Shown here: positions 1 to 7,962 of the stretch, one piece after another
How the letters are laid out: the number at the start of each line of letters is the position of its first letter
How positions within the stretch are numbered: the first letter of the stretch is position 1
Assembly: GCA_029882525.1 (NCBI GenBank)
Contig: JAOUKO010000006.1
Location: 1-34,067 of the forward strand
Reading direction: 5' to 3'
DNA length: 34,067 bases
Source: Candidatus Aminicenantota bacterium
Lineage (GTDB): Bacteria > Acidobacteriota > Aminicenantia > Aminicenantales > Aminicenantaceae
The notes under the pieces: model-generated
What the model saw: the letters and a program-made list of their open reading frames with translations, nothing else
The model's database searches: none
Told to the model about the DNA's origin: nothing
Program-made: the position numbers and the translations under genes

Positions 1-1161
<1,161 letters not shown>

Positions 1162-1268
1162 TTAAAATTCCAGGGGTGAGCAGATATAAGGTAATTAATC
1201 GCAGGCCTAACCTCTTTCGGTGAGAAAAATTTAAAAAAAATCACCCAACAATTCATCCATAAAAGCGA

Positions 1269-1297
1269 TTGATAGAACGCAAACTCTATGCCACAAT
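1269..1297 (+). promoter_or_regulatory. Possible promoter of the first PilZ gene
   Basis: TTGATA at 1269-1274 and CACAAT at 1292-1297 have a 17-base spacer. Transcription would start near 1304, only about 6 bases before the ATG at 1310, and no Shine-Dalgarno sequence is present there. If real, the message is nearly leaderless. Confidence 0.4.
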
Positions 1298-1309
1298 CTG
1301 AATCCTAAA

Positions 1310-1696
1310 ATGGACACAAAAAAATTACTCGATAAACCTTCCTATCCAAATGCCATCAATGATGTGAAGAGAGAGCGTACTTTTGAGCTCTCTCTTCCAG
1401 CTTTGGTTACTGGAATCAACGCGGCTGGAGGCGAATTTAAAGAATTCACTGAGTTGATATCATTGAGCTCTCAGGAGGCCATCTTCAGACTCGATTCCAG
1501 AGTCATCATCGGCTCCAGGTTGAATATCAGTCTTGAAGTCCCTAAGACTTTATTCCTGGAAAATCAGCTCAAAGTGGATATATCCGGGAACGTCAAGTTT
1601 GCCAAATCTGAACCCGACGACGCAAAAAGACAGCTCATAATTCTCCGTTTGAATAAGAACTACAAGATCAAGCCTATACCCTTTAGAAAAAATTAA
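1310..1696 (+). CDS. PilZ-like domain protein, degenerate
   Basis: 128 residues, soluble, no signal peptide. It aligns by eye over most of its length with the PilZ protein at 2796-3203: both have (R/E)xxFELxLPA near the start, then a shared stretch (SRVIIGSRLN here, SGVVIGSKLN there) and VPK soon after. PilZ domains usually bind cyclic di-GMP through RxxxR and (D/N)xSxxG. Here the first motif is RERTF and the second is SLSSQEA, so both are broken and ligand binding is doubtful. It may be a non-binding PilZ partner. No ribosome-binding site precedes the ATG. It lies upstream of a LuxR-type regulator and was probably created by duplication with the second PilZ gene. Fold call moderate, function unknown. 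Confidence 0.65.
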   Translation: MDTKKLLDKPSYPNAINDVKRERTFELSLPALVTGINAAGGEFKEFTELISLSSQEAIFRLDSRVIIGSRLNISLEVPKTLFLENQLKVDISGNVKFAKSEPDDAKRQLIILRLNKNYKIKPIPFRKN

Positions 1697-1742
1697 CCTG
1701 AATTACGTAAATAATCCTGGTCCCTGAATTATTCATAAAATC

Positions 1743-1843
1743 TGCCGACACCCTATTCTTTTTTCTCAAAAGGGGACAATCCCACTCTTCTGTAAAATAA
1801 TGACCAAAAAGGGACAGTCCCCATTTTTTTCTGTATGTCGGCA
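1743..1843. repeat. 101-bp element with 8-bp terminal inverted repeats (MITE/REP-like)
   Basis: TGCCGACA at 1743-1750 is exactly inverted as TGTCGGCA at 1836-1843. Inside are GGGGACAATCCC (about 1771-1782) and the palindrome-like GGGACAGTCCCC (1811-1822), each beside A- or T-rich tracts. Such GGGGACAGTCCCC modules resemble sequences seen near REP-associated transposases, but no transposase gene is present in the window. TGCCGACA also occurs at 20129-20136, next to a different repeat. Confidence 0.55.
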
Positions 1844-1863
1844 TCTTTTCCCCTTCAGGCGAT

Positions 1864-1928
1864 GCCCATTGTGGAGGGTGGGAGGGTCTTGGCGGGGACG
1901 GAGGGGAACCGGCGTCGAACTTCTCAAT
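1864..1928. repeat. G-rich modular repeat, copy 1 (module A then module B)
   Basis: Module A (1864-1898, with GGGAGGGTCTTGGC) and module B (1896-1928, with GGGGAACCGGCG and CTTCTCAA) are both found again at 21593-21662. There the order is B inverted followed by A. Similarity was read by eye, about 80% or more in each module. Confidence 0.6.
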
Positions 1929-1985
1929 TGGTCGGATGTTTCTTTCATCACGAAAATAGAGATGTTCACTTTCGCTATTCTTACC

Positions 1986-2012
1986 TTGACAATAAATTTC
2001 TGTTTGTATAAC
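1986..2012 (+). promoter_or_regulatory. Possible promoter of the LuxR-type regulator gene
   Basis: TTGACA at 1986-1991 and TATAAC at 2007-2012. Both hexamers are good, but the spacer is only 15 bases. Transcription would begin near 2019, giving a leader of about 16 bases before the ATG at 2035. Confidence 0.4.
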
Positions 2013-2034
2013 ATATCTCTAAAATTAGAGGATA

Positions 2035-2772
2035 ATGAAAAACATCAAATCATCTAAGGGGTCATCCAAGAAAAAGCCCTCTCCCAAAAAAGTAACGGCT
2101 AAAGCTCCGGACGAGAAAAAAATCAGCTCTCTTATCTACTGCACATCCGACTTAATCCTCTCGGGAATTCTAAAAAGCTTGGACAGAGCCTCTGATATCG
2201 AAGTCGTGAATATCGAGAAAAGCACTATCGACTCTTTCATCGAGTCCATAAAAAACCTCAGGCCTAATGTGATCATCTTCACCAACTCTGAGCCTCTTCC
2301 CAATATCCGAGAAATCTGCAAGGCAATCATCGAGATCTCAACAACGAGGACAAAATCACAGCTCCTTCTTTTAGGAAATATCCCCTCGCATGAAGAAGTG
2401 GTTGGCCTCATGAACGCAGGAGTCAGAGGATATTTTGACCTGAACGACCCATCAGACCAACTTGCGGATGCGATAAGGATCATTCATAAAGGCGACATAT
2501 GGCTTCCTCGTGATAAGATGAGCAGCATCATGGATCGTATCATCTCAGTAGTGGGAAGAGATTTGAAGGAAAAAACGCTCGACCAGCTTACGCCAACAGA
2601 ATTCCAGGTCCTCCGGCTTATCGGCCAAGGCAAAAGCAACGATGAGATTGCTGAATCTCTTTTCATCAGTAAAAACACTGTCCGCTCCCACATCAAAAGC
2701 ATCTACGCCAAGCTCAACACCCACAGCAGGCTTCAACTTGCGCTGTATGCCATTAATTCCGCCCTGTTTTGA
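2035..2772 (+). CDS. LuxR/NarL-family regulator with a degenerate receiver domain
   Basis: 245 residues. A basic Ser/Lys-rich tail (1-30) precedes a receiver-like fold (about 31-155) and a clear LuxR-type helix-turn-helix (about 180-240: LTPTEFQVLRLIGQGKSN, then EIAESLFISKNTVRSHI). The receiver has lost its chemistry: where a phospho-accepting Asp should follow the third strand the sequence is NVIIFTNSEP, and the usual acidic pair after strand 1 is replaced by CTSD. The later GVRGYF and Lys regions remain recognisable. It is therefore probably a phosphorylation-independent DNA-binding regulator. It sits between two PilZ genes, which may supply the input. AGAGGA at 2027-2032 lies close to the ATG. 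No histidine kinase gene is nearby. Confidence 0.85.
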   Translation: MKNIKSSKGSSKKKPSPKKVTAKAPDEKKISSLIYCTSDLILSGILKSLDRASDIEVVNIEKSTIDSFIESIKNLRPNVIIFTNSEPLPNIREICKAIIEISTTRTKSQLLLLGNIPSHEEVVGLMNAGVRGYFDLNDPSDQLADAIRIIHKGDIWLPRDKMSSIMDRIISVVGRDLKEKTLDQLTPTEFQVLRLIGQGKSNDEIAESLFISKNTVRSHIKSIYAKLNTHSRLQLALYAINSALF

Positions 2773-2795
2773 TCCAACATTATGATGAGGTGATT

Positions 2796-3203
2796 ATGAC
2801 AAAAACCGCAGCATCAAAGAAAACGACTTCCACAAAGACCCGTAAAAAGGGAATAGGACCCTCCCCGCTCAAGGTGAACCGGCGCAGGGAATGGCGCTTC
2901 GAGCTGCCTCTTCCAGCTAAAATTGAGGGGAGACTTCCCGGCGGCAGAAAATTCGAAGAAAAAACAAAGATTAAGAACATAAGTTCAAGTGGAGTCTATT
3001 TCTGTCTTGATTCAGGCGTGGTCATCGGTTCAAAACTCAATCTGGTTATTGACGTGCCCAAGGAATTGAGCAGAGGCAAAAAAAAACTGAAGCTTTGTAT
3101 CGGAGGACTTACCGTGCGCCTTGAGGAAATGGACATAAGGGAGAAGAAACAGGGAGTTGCCCTCCGGTTCGAGAAAAAATTCAGGATCATCCCTGACGAC
3201 TAG
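2796..3203 (+). CDS. PilZ domain protein, probable cyclic di-GMP binder
   Basis: 135 residues from the ATG at 2796, chosen because GAGGTG lies just upstream (2787-2792). A TTG at 2769 would overlap the previous gene and is less likely. A basic Thr/Lys-rich tail (1-30) is followed by a PilZ domain with RREWR (RxxxR type) near residue 31 and NISSSG (NxSxxG type) about 40 residues later, the two motifs that normally contact cyclic di-GMP. No catalytic domain is fused, so it is likely a small adaptor that changes partner under cyclic di-GMP control. It starts 23 bases after the LuxR-type regulator and is probably co-transcribed. Partner and target are not visible from sequence. Confidence 0.8.
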   Translation: MTKTAASKKTTSTKTRKKGIGPSPLKVNRRREWRFELPLPAKIEGRLPGGRKFEEKTKIKNISSSGVYFCLDSGVVIGSKLNLVIDVPKELSRGKKKLKLCIGGLTVRLEEMDIREKKQGVALRFEKKFRIIPDD

Positions 3204-3329
3204 AAGACTTCATAAAAAAAAGACCCCGAACTATGTCCACAAAATGATTCCCCTTCTATCACTGACTCACCCCTTTCCTTTCTTTGCAGACAGAGCTATT
3301 CTTTATAAAATTATTCTGGGATTAACCCC

Positions 3330-3980
3330 ATGCTGATCGTAGCCCTGACCGGTGGAATCGCCTCAGGAAAGTCGGTAGTCGCCAGGATCCTGGAAGAGCT
3401 GGGGTGCTATATCCATCATGCGGATGAAGCTGCCCACCAGCTCATGGAGCCAGAAAAGCCTGCCTGGAAAGAAATCGTCTCCCACTTTGGGAAAAAAATC
3501 CTCAATGAAGATAGGACAATCAACCGGTCCCGGCTGGGAAAAATCATCTTCACAGACGAAAAAGAACGGCGCTTCCTCAATAAACTCATCCATCCTCTTG
3601 TCCTCGAAAAGAAAAAGGAAGCCATTCAGAAAATTGAAGAAAAAGGACGGCATATCATTTTTATCTCGGAAGCGGCCTTAACCATCGAAGCCGGTTACTC
3701 AGACCTTTTTGATAAAGTCATCGTTGTTTACTGCAAAAAAGAAGTCCAAATTGAAAGGATAATGAAAAGAGATCATATCAGTCGAGCAGAGGCCATCAAG
3801 AAATTGAAAAGCCAGATGGATCCCGGAAAAAAGCTGGAATATGCGGACTATATAATCAATACTTCCGGACCGTTTAAAAGCACCGTGGAAGAAACAGAAC
3901 GGGTTTATAGAAGTCTGATACAGGATTACGAGATGAAACACGCAGGCCTGGGCCCCACTCGAAGAGATAATAGAGACTGA
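3330..3980 (+). CDS. coaE: Dephospho-CoA kinase
   Basis: Last step of coenzyme A synthesis: phosphorylates the 3'-hydroxyl of dephospho-CoA with ATP. The 216-residue product has the P-loop GGIASGKS at residues 8-15, HHADEAAHQL in the CoA-binding part, INRSRLGKIIF, LIHPLV, and a lid region around KRDHISRAEA. Length fits the family (about 200-210) with a short C-terminal tail. TATAAA at 3304-3309 may be a -10 box, but no good -35 or Shine-Dalgarno is seen. It points toward the deoxyhypusine-synthase-like gene; 97 bases between their ends hold no clear terminator. Confidence 0.95.
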   Translation: MLIVALTGGIASGKSVVARILEELGCYIHHADEAAHQLMEPEKPAWKEIVSHFGKKILNEDRTINRSRLGKIIFTDEKERRFLNKLIHPLVLEKKKEAIQKIEEKGRHIIFISEAALTIEAGYSDLFDKVIVVYCKKEVQIERIMKRDHISRAEAIKKLKSQMDPGKKLEYADYIINTSGPFKSTVEETERVYRSLIQDYEMKHAGLGPTRRDNRD

Positions 3981-4077
3981 GCCTGCCTCTGTCCAAGAAA
4001 AAGAGCCATCTCTGAACCAAAGAAGGAAGGCGAGACAAGGCTGTCCTCCGAAAGAATAAAATCTGGCTCGAAGTTCT

Positions 4078-5049
4078 CTACTTACCAAGCCCTGAAGATT
4101 TGAGCGAAGCGGCCAGGAGAGGAATCAGAAGCTCATGATGCCCGATAAAATAGAATCCCTTACCCTTCTCTCCGTGGGGCCTTTTCACCACGTTCTGGCA
4201 CGGACGATAATGATGGATGAAATCAAAGACAGCCGTAGTGAAGCCTTTAAGCAAGTTTCCTCTGTTTCTGACTAAAGATAACGCTTTGAGAAAAACTTCA
4301 GGCAGGATCACGGCTGAGCCCACGTTGAGAAAAACACCACCCTCCTCCAAACCCTCCAGTAAGGAGCAAAACAGAAAAAAATCCCTGTGAGAGAGCTTCC
4401 CAAAGGCTTCTCCCTTGGCTTTTGGATGGGAGTGAATGATATCCGTGCCGATGGCCACGTGGACTGTAACAGGTATGTTCAAATCATAAGCAGTGGCAAG
4501 GAGGCTCATAGTCTTATAAGGATAATTCGATTTCGAAAGCATCTCACCCAGGGTCTCCCCAAGACCCACTTCTTTCTTTTCTCCCTGGTTTATAGCCTCA
4601 TTCAACACCTCGGCTGTCTCCTGAGCCATCCCAAAACGTCCGTTCTTAAGCTGGGACTCCACATCTTCTGAAGTCTGTCCGGCAAGGGCCACTTCAAAAT
4701 CATGGATGATCACGGCTCCGTTGAAAGCCAAGGAGGTTACCCAACCCTCCTTCATCAAGTCGATGATAACAGGATTCAGCCCGACCTTTATCACATGGGC
4801 TCCCAGAGCCCAAATAATGGCTTTATCCTGCTTTCTTGCTTTTCCCATCAGAGTAATGAATTCTTTAAAGTCTTTTCCTGCCAGAACATCAGGAAGGCTG
4901 TCAACGAAGCGTGAAAATTTCTCATCGGGTGCAAATACTTGAGCGAATTTTTTGATATCCACTTTGCTTTTTCTGGATTGGAGAGAGTAAGTCTTGATGT
5001 CTTGAGGCGCAAAAGGCTTGATCCTGTACTTGCTCATGTTGAAAATCAT
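4078..5049 (-). CDS. Deoxyhypusine-synthase-like conserved protein of unknown function
   Basis: 323 residues, cytoplasmic. The N-terminal half resembles the NAD-binding part of deoxyhypusine synthase: GAHVIKVGLNPVIIDLM, SLAFNGAVIIHDFEVAL and AGQTSEDV. The C-terminal half has its own conserved blocks, HVAIGTDIIHSHP, NVGSAVILPEVFLKALS and GHHELLIPLL, and lacks the lysine-containing active-site region expected of true deoxyhypusine synthases. No eIF5A-like substrate is expected in bacteria. Relatives are common in Deltaproteobacteria and related groups, usually annotated as hypothetical. Two starts are possible: ATG at 5049 (used) and ATG at 5037 (MSKYRIKPF); neither has a good ribosome-binding site. 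It follows the HU gene by 66 bases on the same strand. Confidence 0.65.
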   Translation of the reverse strand: MIFNMSKYRIKPFAPQDIKTYSLQSRKSKVDIKKFAQVFAPDEKFSRFVDSLPDVLAGKDFKEFITLMGKARKQDKAIIWALGAHVIKVGLNPVIIDLMKEGWVTSLAFNGAVIIHDFEVALAGQTSEDVESQLKNGRFGMAQETAEVLNEAINQGEKKEVGLGETLGEMLSKSNYPYKTMSLLATAYDLNIPVTVHVAIGTDIIHSHPKAKGEAFGKLSHRDFFLFCSLLEGLEEGGVFLNVGSAVILPEVFLKALSLVRNRGNLLKGFTTAVFDFIHHYRPCQNVVKRPHGEKGKGFYFIGHHELLIPLLAASLKSSGLGK

Positions 5050-5115
5050 ATTAAAGGAAGGAGCTATTAAAGGCAGGATCCACAGCCACCTCTGCCTCTT
5101 GTTCCCATCACCCGA

Positions 5116-5391
5116 TTAACGCACTCTGATATTCTTTATGTCCTGACCCGGTCTAAATTTTATCCTTTTCCCTTTTTTGATCTTGATCTGCTTCTTTCTC
5201 CGGATATCCCTGCCGAATCCCGTCTTCTTGTTGACGACTTTAAAGCTCGAGAATCCCCTTATCTCGATCTTCTCATCATTTGCCAGAGCGTCCTTGAGGG
5301 TTTTGAGAATTGCCTCTACGATTAACAATGATTTTGCCCTATTGAACTCAGACTTCTTCTCAATGGCAAGGGCGATATCATTCTTAATCAT
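5116..5391 (-). CDS. HU/IHF-family DNA-binding protein, atypical arm
   Basis: 91 residues, the usual length of an HU or IHF subunit. It shows the dimerising helices (MIKNDIALAI ... AILKTLKDAL), then IEIRGFSSFKVV at the saddle and the beta-arm. In most family members the arm tip carries RNP, whose proline wedges between DNA bases. Here the matching positions read GRDIRRKKQIK, with Ile for Pro and many added Lys and Arg. DNA binding is likely, but bending may differ. AGGAGA sits just before the ATG. It is followed on the same strand by the deoxyhypusine-synthase-like gene. Confidence 0.9.
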   Translation of the reverse strand: MIKNDIALAIEKKSEFNRAKSLLIVEAILKTLKDALANDEKIEIRGFSSFKVVNKKTGFGRDIRRKKQIKIKKGKRIKFRPGQDIKNIRVR

Positions 5392-5422
5392 TGAAGTCTC
5401 CTTTGAGCTAATAGACTAATTA

Positions 5423-5451
5423 TAAATAATTTATTGAAGATAAAAAGTCAA
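5423..5451 (-). promoter_or_regulatory. Possible promoter of the HU-family gene
   Basis: On the minus strand TTGACT (5451-5446) is followed after 17 bases by TATTTA (5428-5423). A better -10, TATAAT (5424-5419), overlaps it but at a 21-base spacing. The region is very A/T-rich. Confidence 0.35.
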
Positions 5452-5530
5452 GATTAATTATTAATTTTTATTTCAAACAGCGGATATTCATTTTGGTCGA
5501 GCTCAAACAAGACGCTCATCATTTCACTTC

Positions 5531-5667
5531 TCAGGCCTCGTTTTTTCGGCAGTCCATCCATCCCATCCGAGCAATGAATGTGTTTCCATCACAGATTAGG
5601 GAATACTTATCTCAAAAAGGCATACTATGACTTCCTGAACGGTAAGGTGTCTAACAACGAGGCCTGA
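5531..5667. repeat. 137-bp interval with perfect 12-bp terminal inverted repeats
   Basis: TCAGGCCTCGTT at 5531-5542 and AACGAGGCCTGA at 5656-5667 are exact reverse complements, 113 bases apart. This could be a small non-autonomous mobile element or a long-range stem. There is no clear target-site duplication and no second copy in the window. Confidence 0.5.
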
Positions 5668-5705
5668 ATCCTATAATCTGGCCATCCAAAACTTGGATTA
5701 ACATA

Positions 5706-5734
5706 TTGACTTGTATCTGACCGCCACTTATAAT
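5706..5734 (+). promoter_or_regulatory. Strong sigma70-type promoter of nfeD
   Basis: TTGACT at 5706-5711 and a perfect TATAAT at 5729-5734 with a 17-base spacer. Transcription should start near 5741. The -10 box covers the ATG at 5733, so translation must begin downstream, most simply at the in-frame ATG at 5745. Confidence 0.75.
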
Positions 5735-5744
5735 GAAATCCGAT

Positions 5745-7022
5745 ATGAGAAAAGGGCTTTCCATCCTTCTAATGATCATCGTCTTCCCAGTGGTTGGAAG
5801 CGCATCCATCCTGAAAATTTCCGTTGACGCTCCGATCCATCCCATAACCTCCGAATACATCAGAGACGCGATCGACAGGGCAGATAAAGAAAACGCCAGT
5901 CTGGTCATAATTACCCTGAATACGCCGGGCGGACTGGATAGCTCAATGAGAGAGATCATCGAAAGAATCCTGAGCTCAAAAACGCCAGTGGCCGCCTATG
6001 TCAGTCCCAGCGGAGGCCGTGCGGCTTCAGCCGGTTTTTTCATCTCCATCGCCTGCGACATATTCGTCATGTCCCCTGGTACAAGCACAGGGGCAGCCCA
6101 CCCGGTCGGAGTATCCATCACCGGCCAGACAATGGATAAGACGATGGAAGAAAAAGTCACCCACGATGCTGCCTCTTACATCAAGACACTCGCGGAAAAA
6201 AGAGGGAGAAACACCAAGCTCGCCGAAGACGCTGTCAGGCAAAGCCTGTCTTACACGGAGCAGGAAGCCTATAAAGGAAACCTGATCGACCTGGTAGCCA
6301 AGGACATAAGGGAGATCATCGACTACTTCGATGGTAAACGTTTAGTAAGATTTGACGGTAAAGAAGAAGTCCTCGACCTCAAAGACGAGGAAATAATCGA
6401 AATCCCGATGACGGCCAGACAGAAATTCTTGATCACCATAGCCAACCCCAACCTGGCATACATCCTTCTGATGCTGGGTTTGCTCGGCCTCTACTTTGAG
6501 TTTTCCAACCCGGGCGCCATCCTGCCGGGAGTTTTAGGCGGGATCTTCCTGCTCTTAGCCATCTTCTCCTTCCAGATCCTGCCCATCAATTATGTGGGTC
6601 TGCTGCTGATCCTTCTGGCCATCGGACTCTTCATACTTGAGGTAAAAATACAGAGTTATGGGATTTTAACCGTAGGAGGAATAACAGCCATGATCATCGG
6701 TTCGATAATGCTCATAGATACTCCGATTCCGGAATTTCGTCCCAGCTTAAAAGTGATCATTCCAGTGGCTCTGGCTTTATCCTTGATCTTTATTTTCTTG
6801 ATCGTTATAGCTATTCGGGCCCATATGAAAAGAGTCTTCACGGGAAAGGAGGGCCTTGTAGGAGAGATAGGGATAGCCAAGAGTGACATCAAGCCAGAGG
6901 GAAAGGTCTTTGTCCACGGCGAGATATGGAATGCGGAAGCGACTGAAAACATACCCAAGGGTGCCAAAGTCAAAGTCCTTGAGGTCAAGGAAAACCTGAT
7001 GCTGAAAGTGACCAAATCATAA
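5745..7022 (+). CDS. nfeD: NfeD-family membrane-bound ClpP-class serine protease
   Basis: 425 residues. A signal peptide (1-20, ending VGSAS) leads a ClpP-like protease domain (about 22-210), then four or so membrane helices (about 225-355) and a C-terminal OB-fold NfeD domain (about 365-425). The catalytic serine is probably Ser95 in GGRAASAGFF, and the lysine partner is in YIKTLAEKRGRN near residue 140, as in archaeal PH1510. Long NfeD proteins act with stomatin-like proteins, and a slipin gene follows at 7183. I chose the ATG at 5745 (MRKGLSILL) because the ATG at 5733 lies inside the promoter -10 box. The message then has almost no leader. Confidence 0.93.
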   Translation: MRKGLSILLMIIVFPVVGSASILKISVDAPIHPITSEYIRDAIDRADKENASLVIITLNTPGGLDSSMREIIERILSSKTPVAAYVSPSGGRAASAGFFISIACDIFVMSPGTSTGAAHPVGVSITGQTMDKTMEEKVTHDAASYIKTLAEKRGRNTKLAEDAVRQSLSYTEQEAYKGNLIDLVAKDIREIIDYFDGKRLVRFDGKEEVLDLKDEEIIEIPMTARQKFLITIANPNLAYILLMLGLLGLYFEFSNPGAILPGVLGGIFLLLAIFSFQILPINYVGLLLILLAIGLFILEVKIQSYGILTVGGITAMIIGSIMLIDTPIPEFRPSLKVIIPVALALSLIFIFLIVIAIRAHMKRVFTGKEGLVGEIGIAKSDIKPEGKVFVHGEIWNAEATENIPKGAKVKVLEVKENLMLKVTKS

Positions 7023-7182
7023 AGGGCACGGTGTTGAGCTGAAGCTTCCTGCTGCAGAGGAGACACAAAGCAAAAGTGCGCATCTTGAAAGCAAAAAAAC
7101 ACTCAGAGGGAAAAGGAGAAAAATAACCCTGAGGATAATCCGTATAAATCATGAATAGCAACTTAAAACTCAGGAGGTGAAA

Positions 7183-7938
7183 ATGCTAACCTTACCTATT
7201 ATCCTTATATCCATCATCGTACTCTACCTGTTGAACGCGATTAAAATCTTGAGAGAATATGAACGAGGTGTCATCTTTCGTTTGGGACGAGTCCTGAGCA
7301 GGCCAAAAGGGCCCGGGCTCATCTTTGTCTTCCCCCCTATTGACCGCATAGTCAGAGTCAGCCTTCGAATCGTGGTCATGGATATTCCGCCTCAAGATGT
7401 CATCACCAAGGATAACGTATCCGTGAAAGTCAACGCCGTTGTCTATTTCCGTGTCATGGATCCCCAGAAAGCAGTCATCGAAGTTCAGGATTACCTCTAC
7501 GCCACCTCCCAGCTCGCTCAAACAACTCTCCGGAGCGTCTTGGGAGAGGTCGAACTGGATGACCTTCTATCAGAGAGGGAAAAGCTCAACGCCCAGCTCC
7601 AGGAAATCATCGACAAACACAGCGATCCCTGGGGGATCAAGGTTCAGCTGGTGGAGATGAAGCATGTCGACCTTCCAGACAACATGGTCAGAGCCATAGC
7701 CAAGCAGGCCGAGGCAGAGAGAGAAAAAAGGGCGAAGATCATCCACGCCGACGGGGAGTTCCAAGCTGCAGGACAGCTTACCAAAGCCGCAGATATCATC
7801 TCGACCAATCCCCAGGCCCTCCAGCTCAGGTTCCTGGCTACTCTGACTGAGATCGCAACAGAAAAAAATTCAACGATCATTTTCCCGCTTCCGATCGAAA
7901 TGCTCAAAGCTTTCTTCTCAAAGCAAAAAGGGTCTTAA
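7183..7938 (+). CDS. Slipin/stomatin-like SPFH (band 7) membrane protein
   Basis: 251 residues: one N-terminal membrane helix (about 3-18, [14 protein letters not shown]) followed by the SPFH domain ([13 protein letters not shown] ... [12 protein letters not shown] ... [20 protein letters not shown]) and a coiled C-terminal region rich in Glu, Arg and Ala ([17 protein letters not shown]). It forms membrane-associated oligomers and is the known substrate and partner of NfeD proteases, whose gene lies 160 bases upstream. The ATG at 7183 has an ideal AGGAGG at 7172-7177; a GTG at 7177 overlaps that site and is rejected. The intervening bases hold only a weak imperfect inverted repeat (around 7101-7134). 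Confidence 0.95.
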   Translation: MLTLPIILISIIVLYLLNAIKILREYERGVIFRLGRVLSRPKGPGLIFVFPPIDRIVRVSLRIVVMDIPPQDVITKDNVSVKVNAVVYFRVMDPQKAVIEVQDYLYATSQLAQTTLRSVLGEVELDDLLSEREKLNAQLQEIIDKHSDPWGIKVQLVEMKHVDLPDNMVRAIAKQAEAEREKRAKIIHADGEFQAAGQLTKAADIISTNPQALQLRFLATLTEIATEKNSTIIFPLPIEMLKAFFSKQKGS

Positions 7939-7962
7939 AAGAAAGGAAGCCAGAAGCAGACC

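Larger units (their letters stand above)
1697..2034. other. Repeat-rich intergenic region (338 bases)
   Basis: Contains a 101-bp element with inverted ends (1743-1843), then a G-rich module pair (1864-1928) related to sequence at 21593-21662, then a probable promoter for the LuxR-type gene (1986-2012). Short ORFs here follow the repeats and look accidental. Confidence 0.6.
5392..5744. other. Divergent intergenic region between the HU gene and nfeD (353 bases)
   Basis: Contains A/T-rich promoter sequence for the HU gene (5419-5451), an interval bounded by perfect 12-bp inverted repeats (5531-5667), and the nfeD promoter (5706-5734). Two short overlapping frames of about 20-29 codons between the inverted repeats have no recognisable product. 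Confidence 0.55.

Noticed and set aside
5571-5664. Short open frames of about 20-29 codons inside the 5531-5667 inverted-repeat interval
   Set aside because: Two frames overlap, neither has a ribosome-binding site, and neither product resembles anything known.
5733-5735. Upstream in-frame ATG for nfeD
   Set aside because: It lies inside the perfect TATAAT of the promoter and would not be on the transcript.
7100-7136. Imperfect inverted repeat between nfeD and the slipin gene
   Set aside because: The arms need a two-base bulge and have no T-run; too weak to call a terminator, and the genes are probably co-transcribed.
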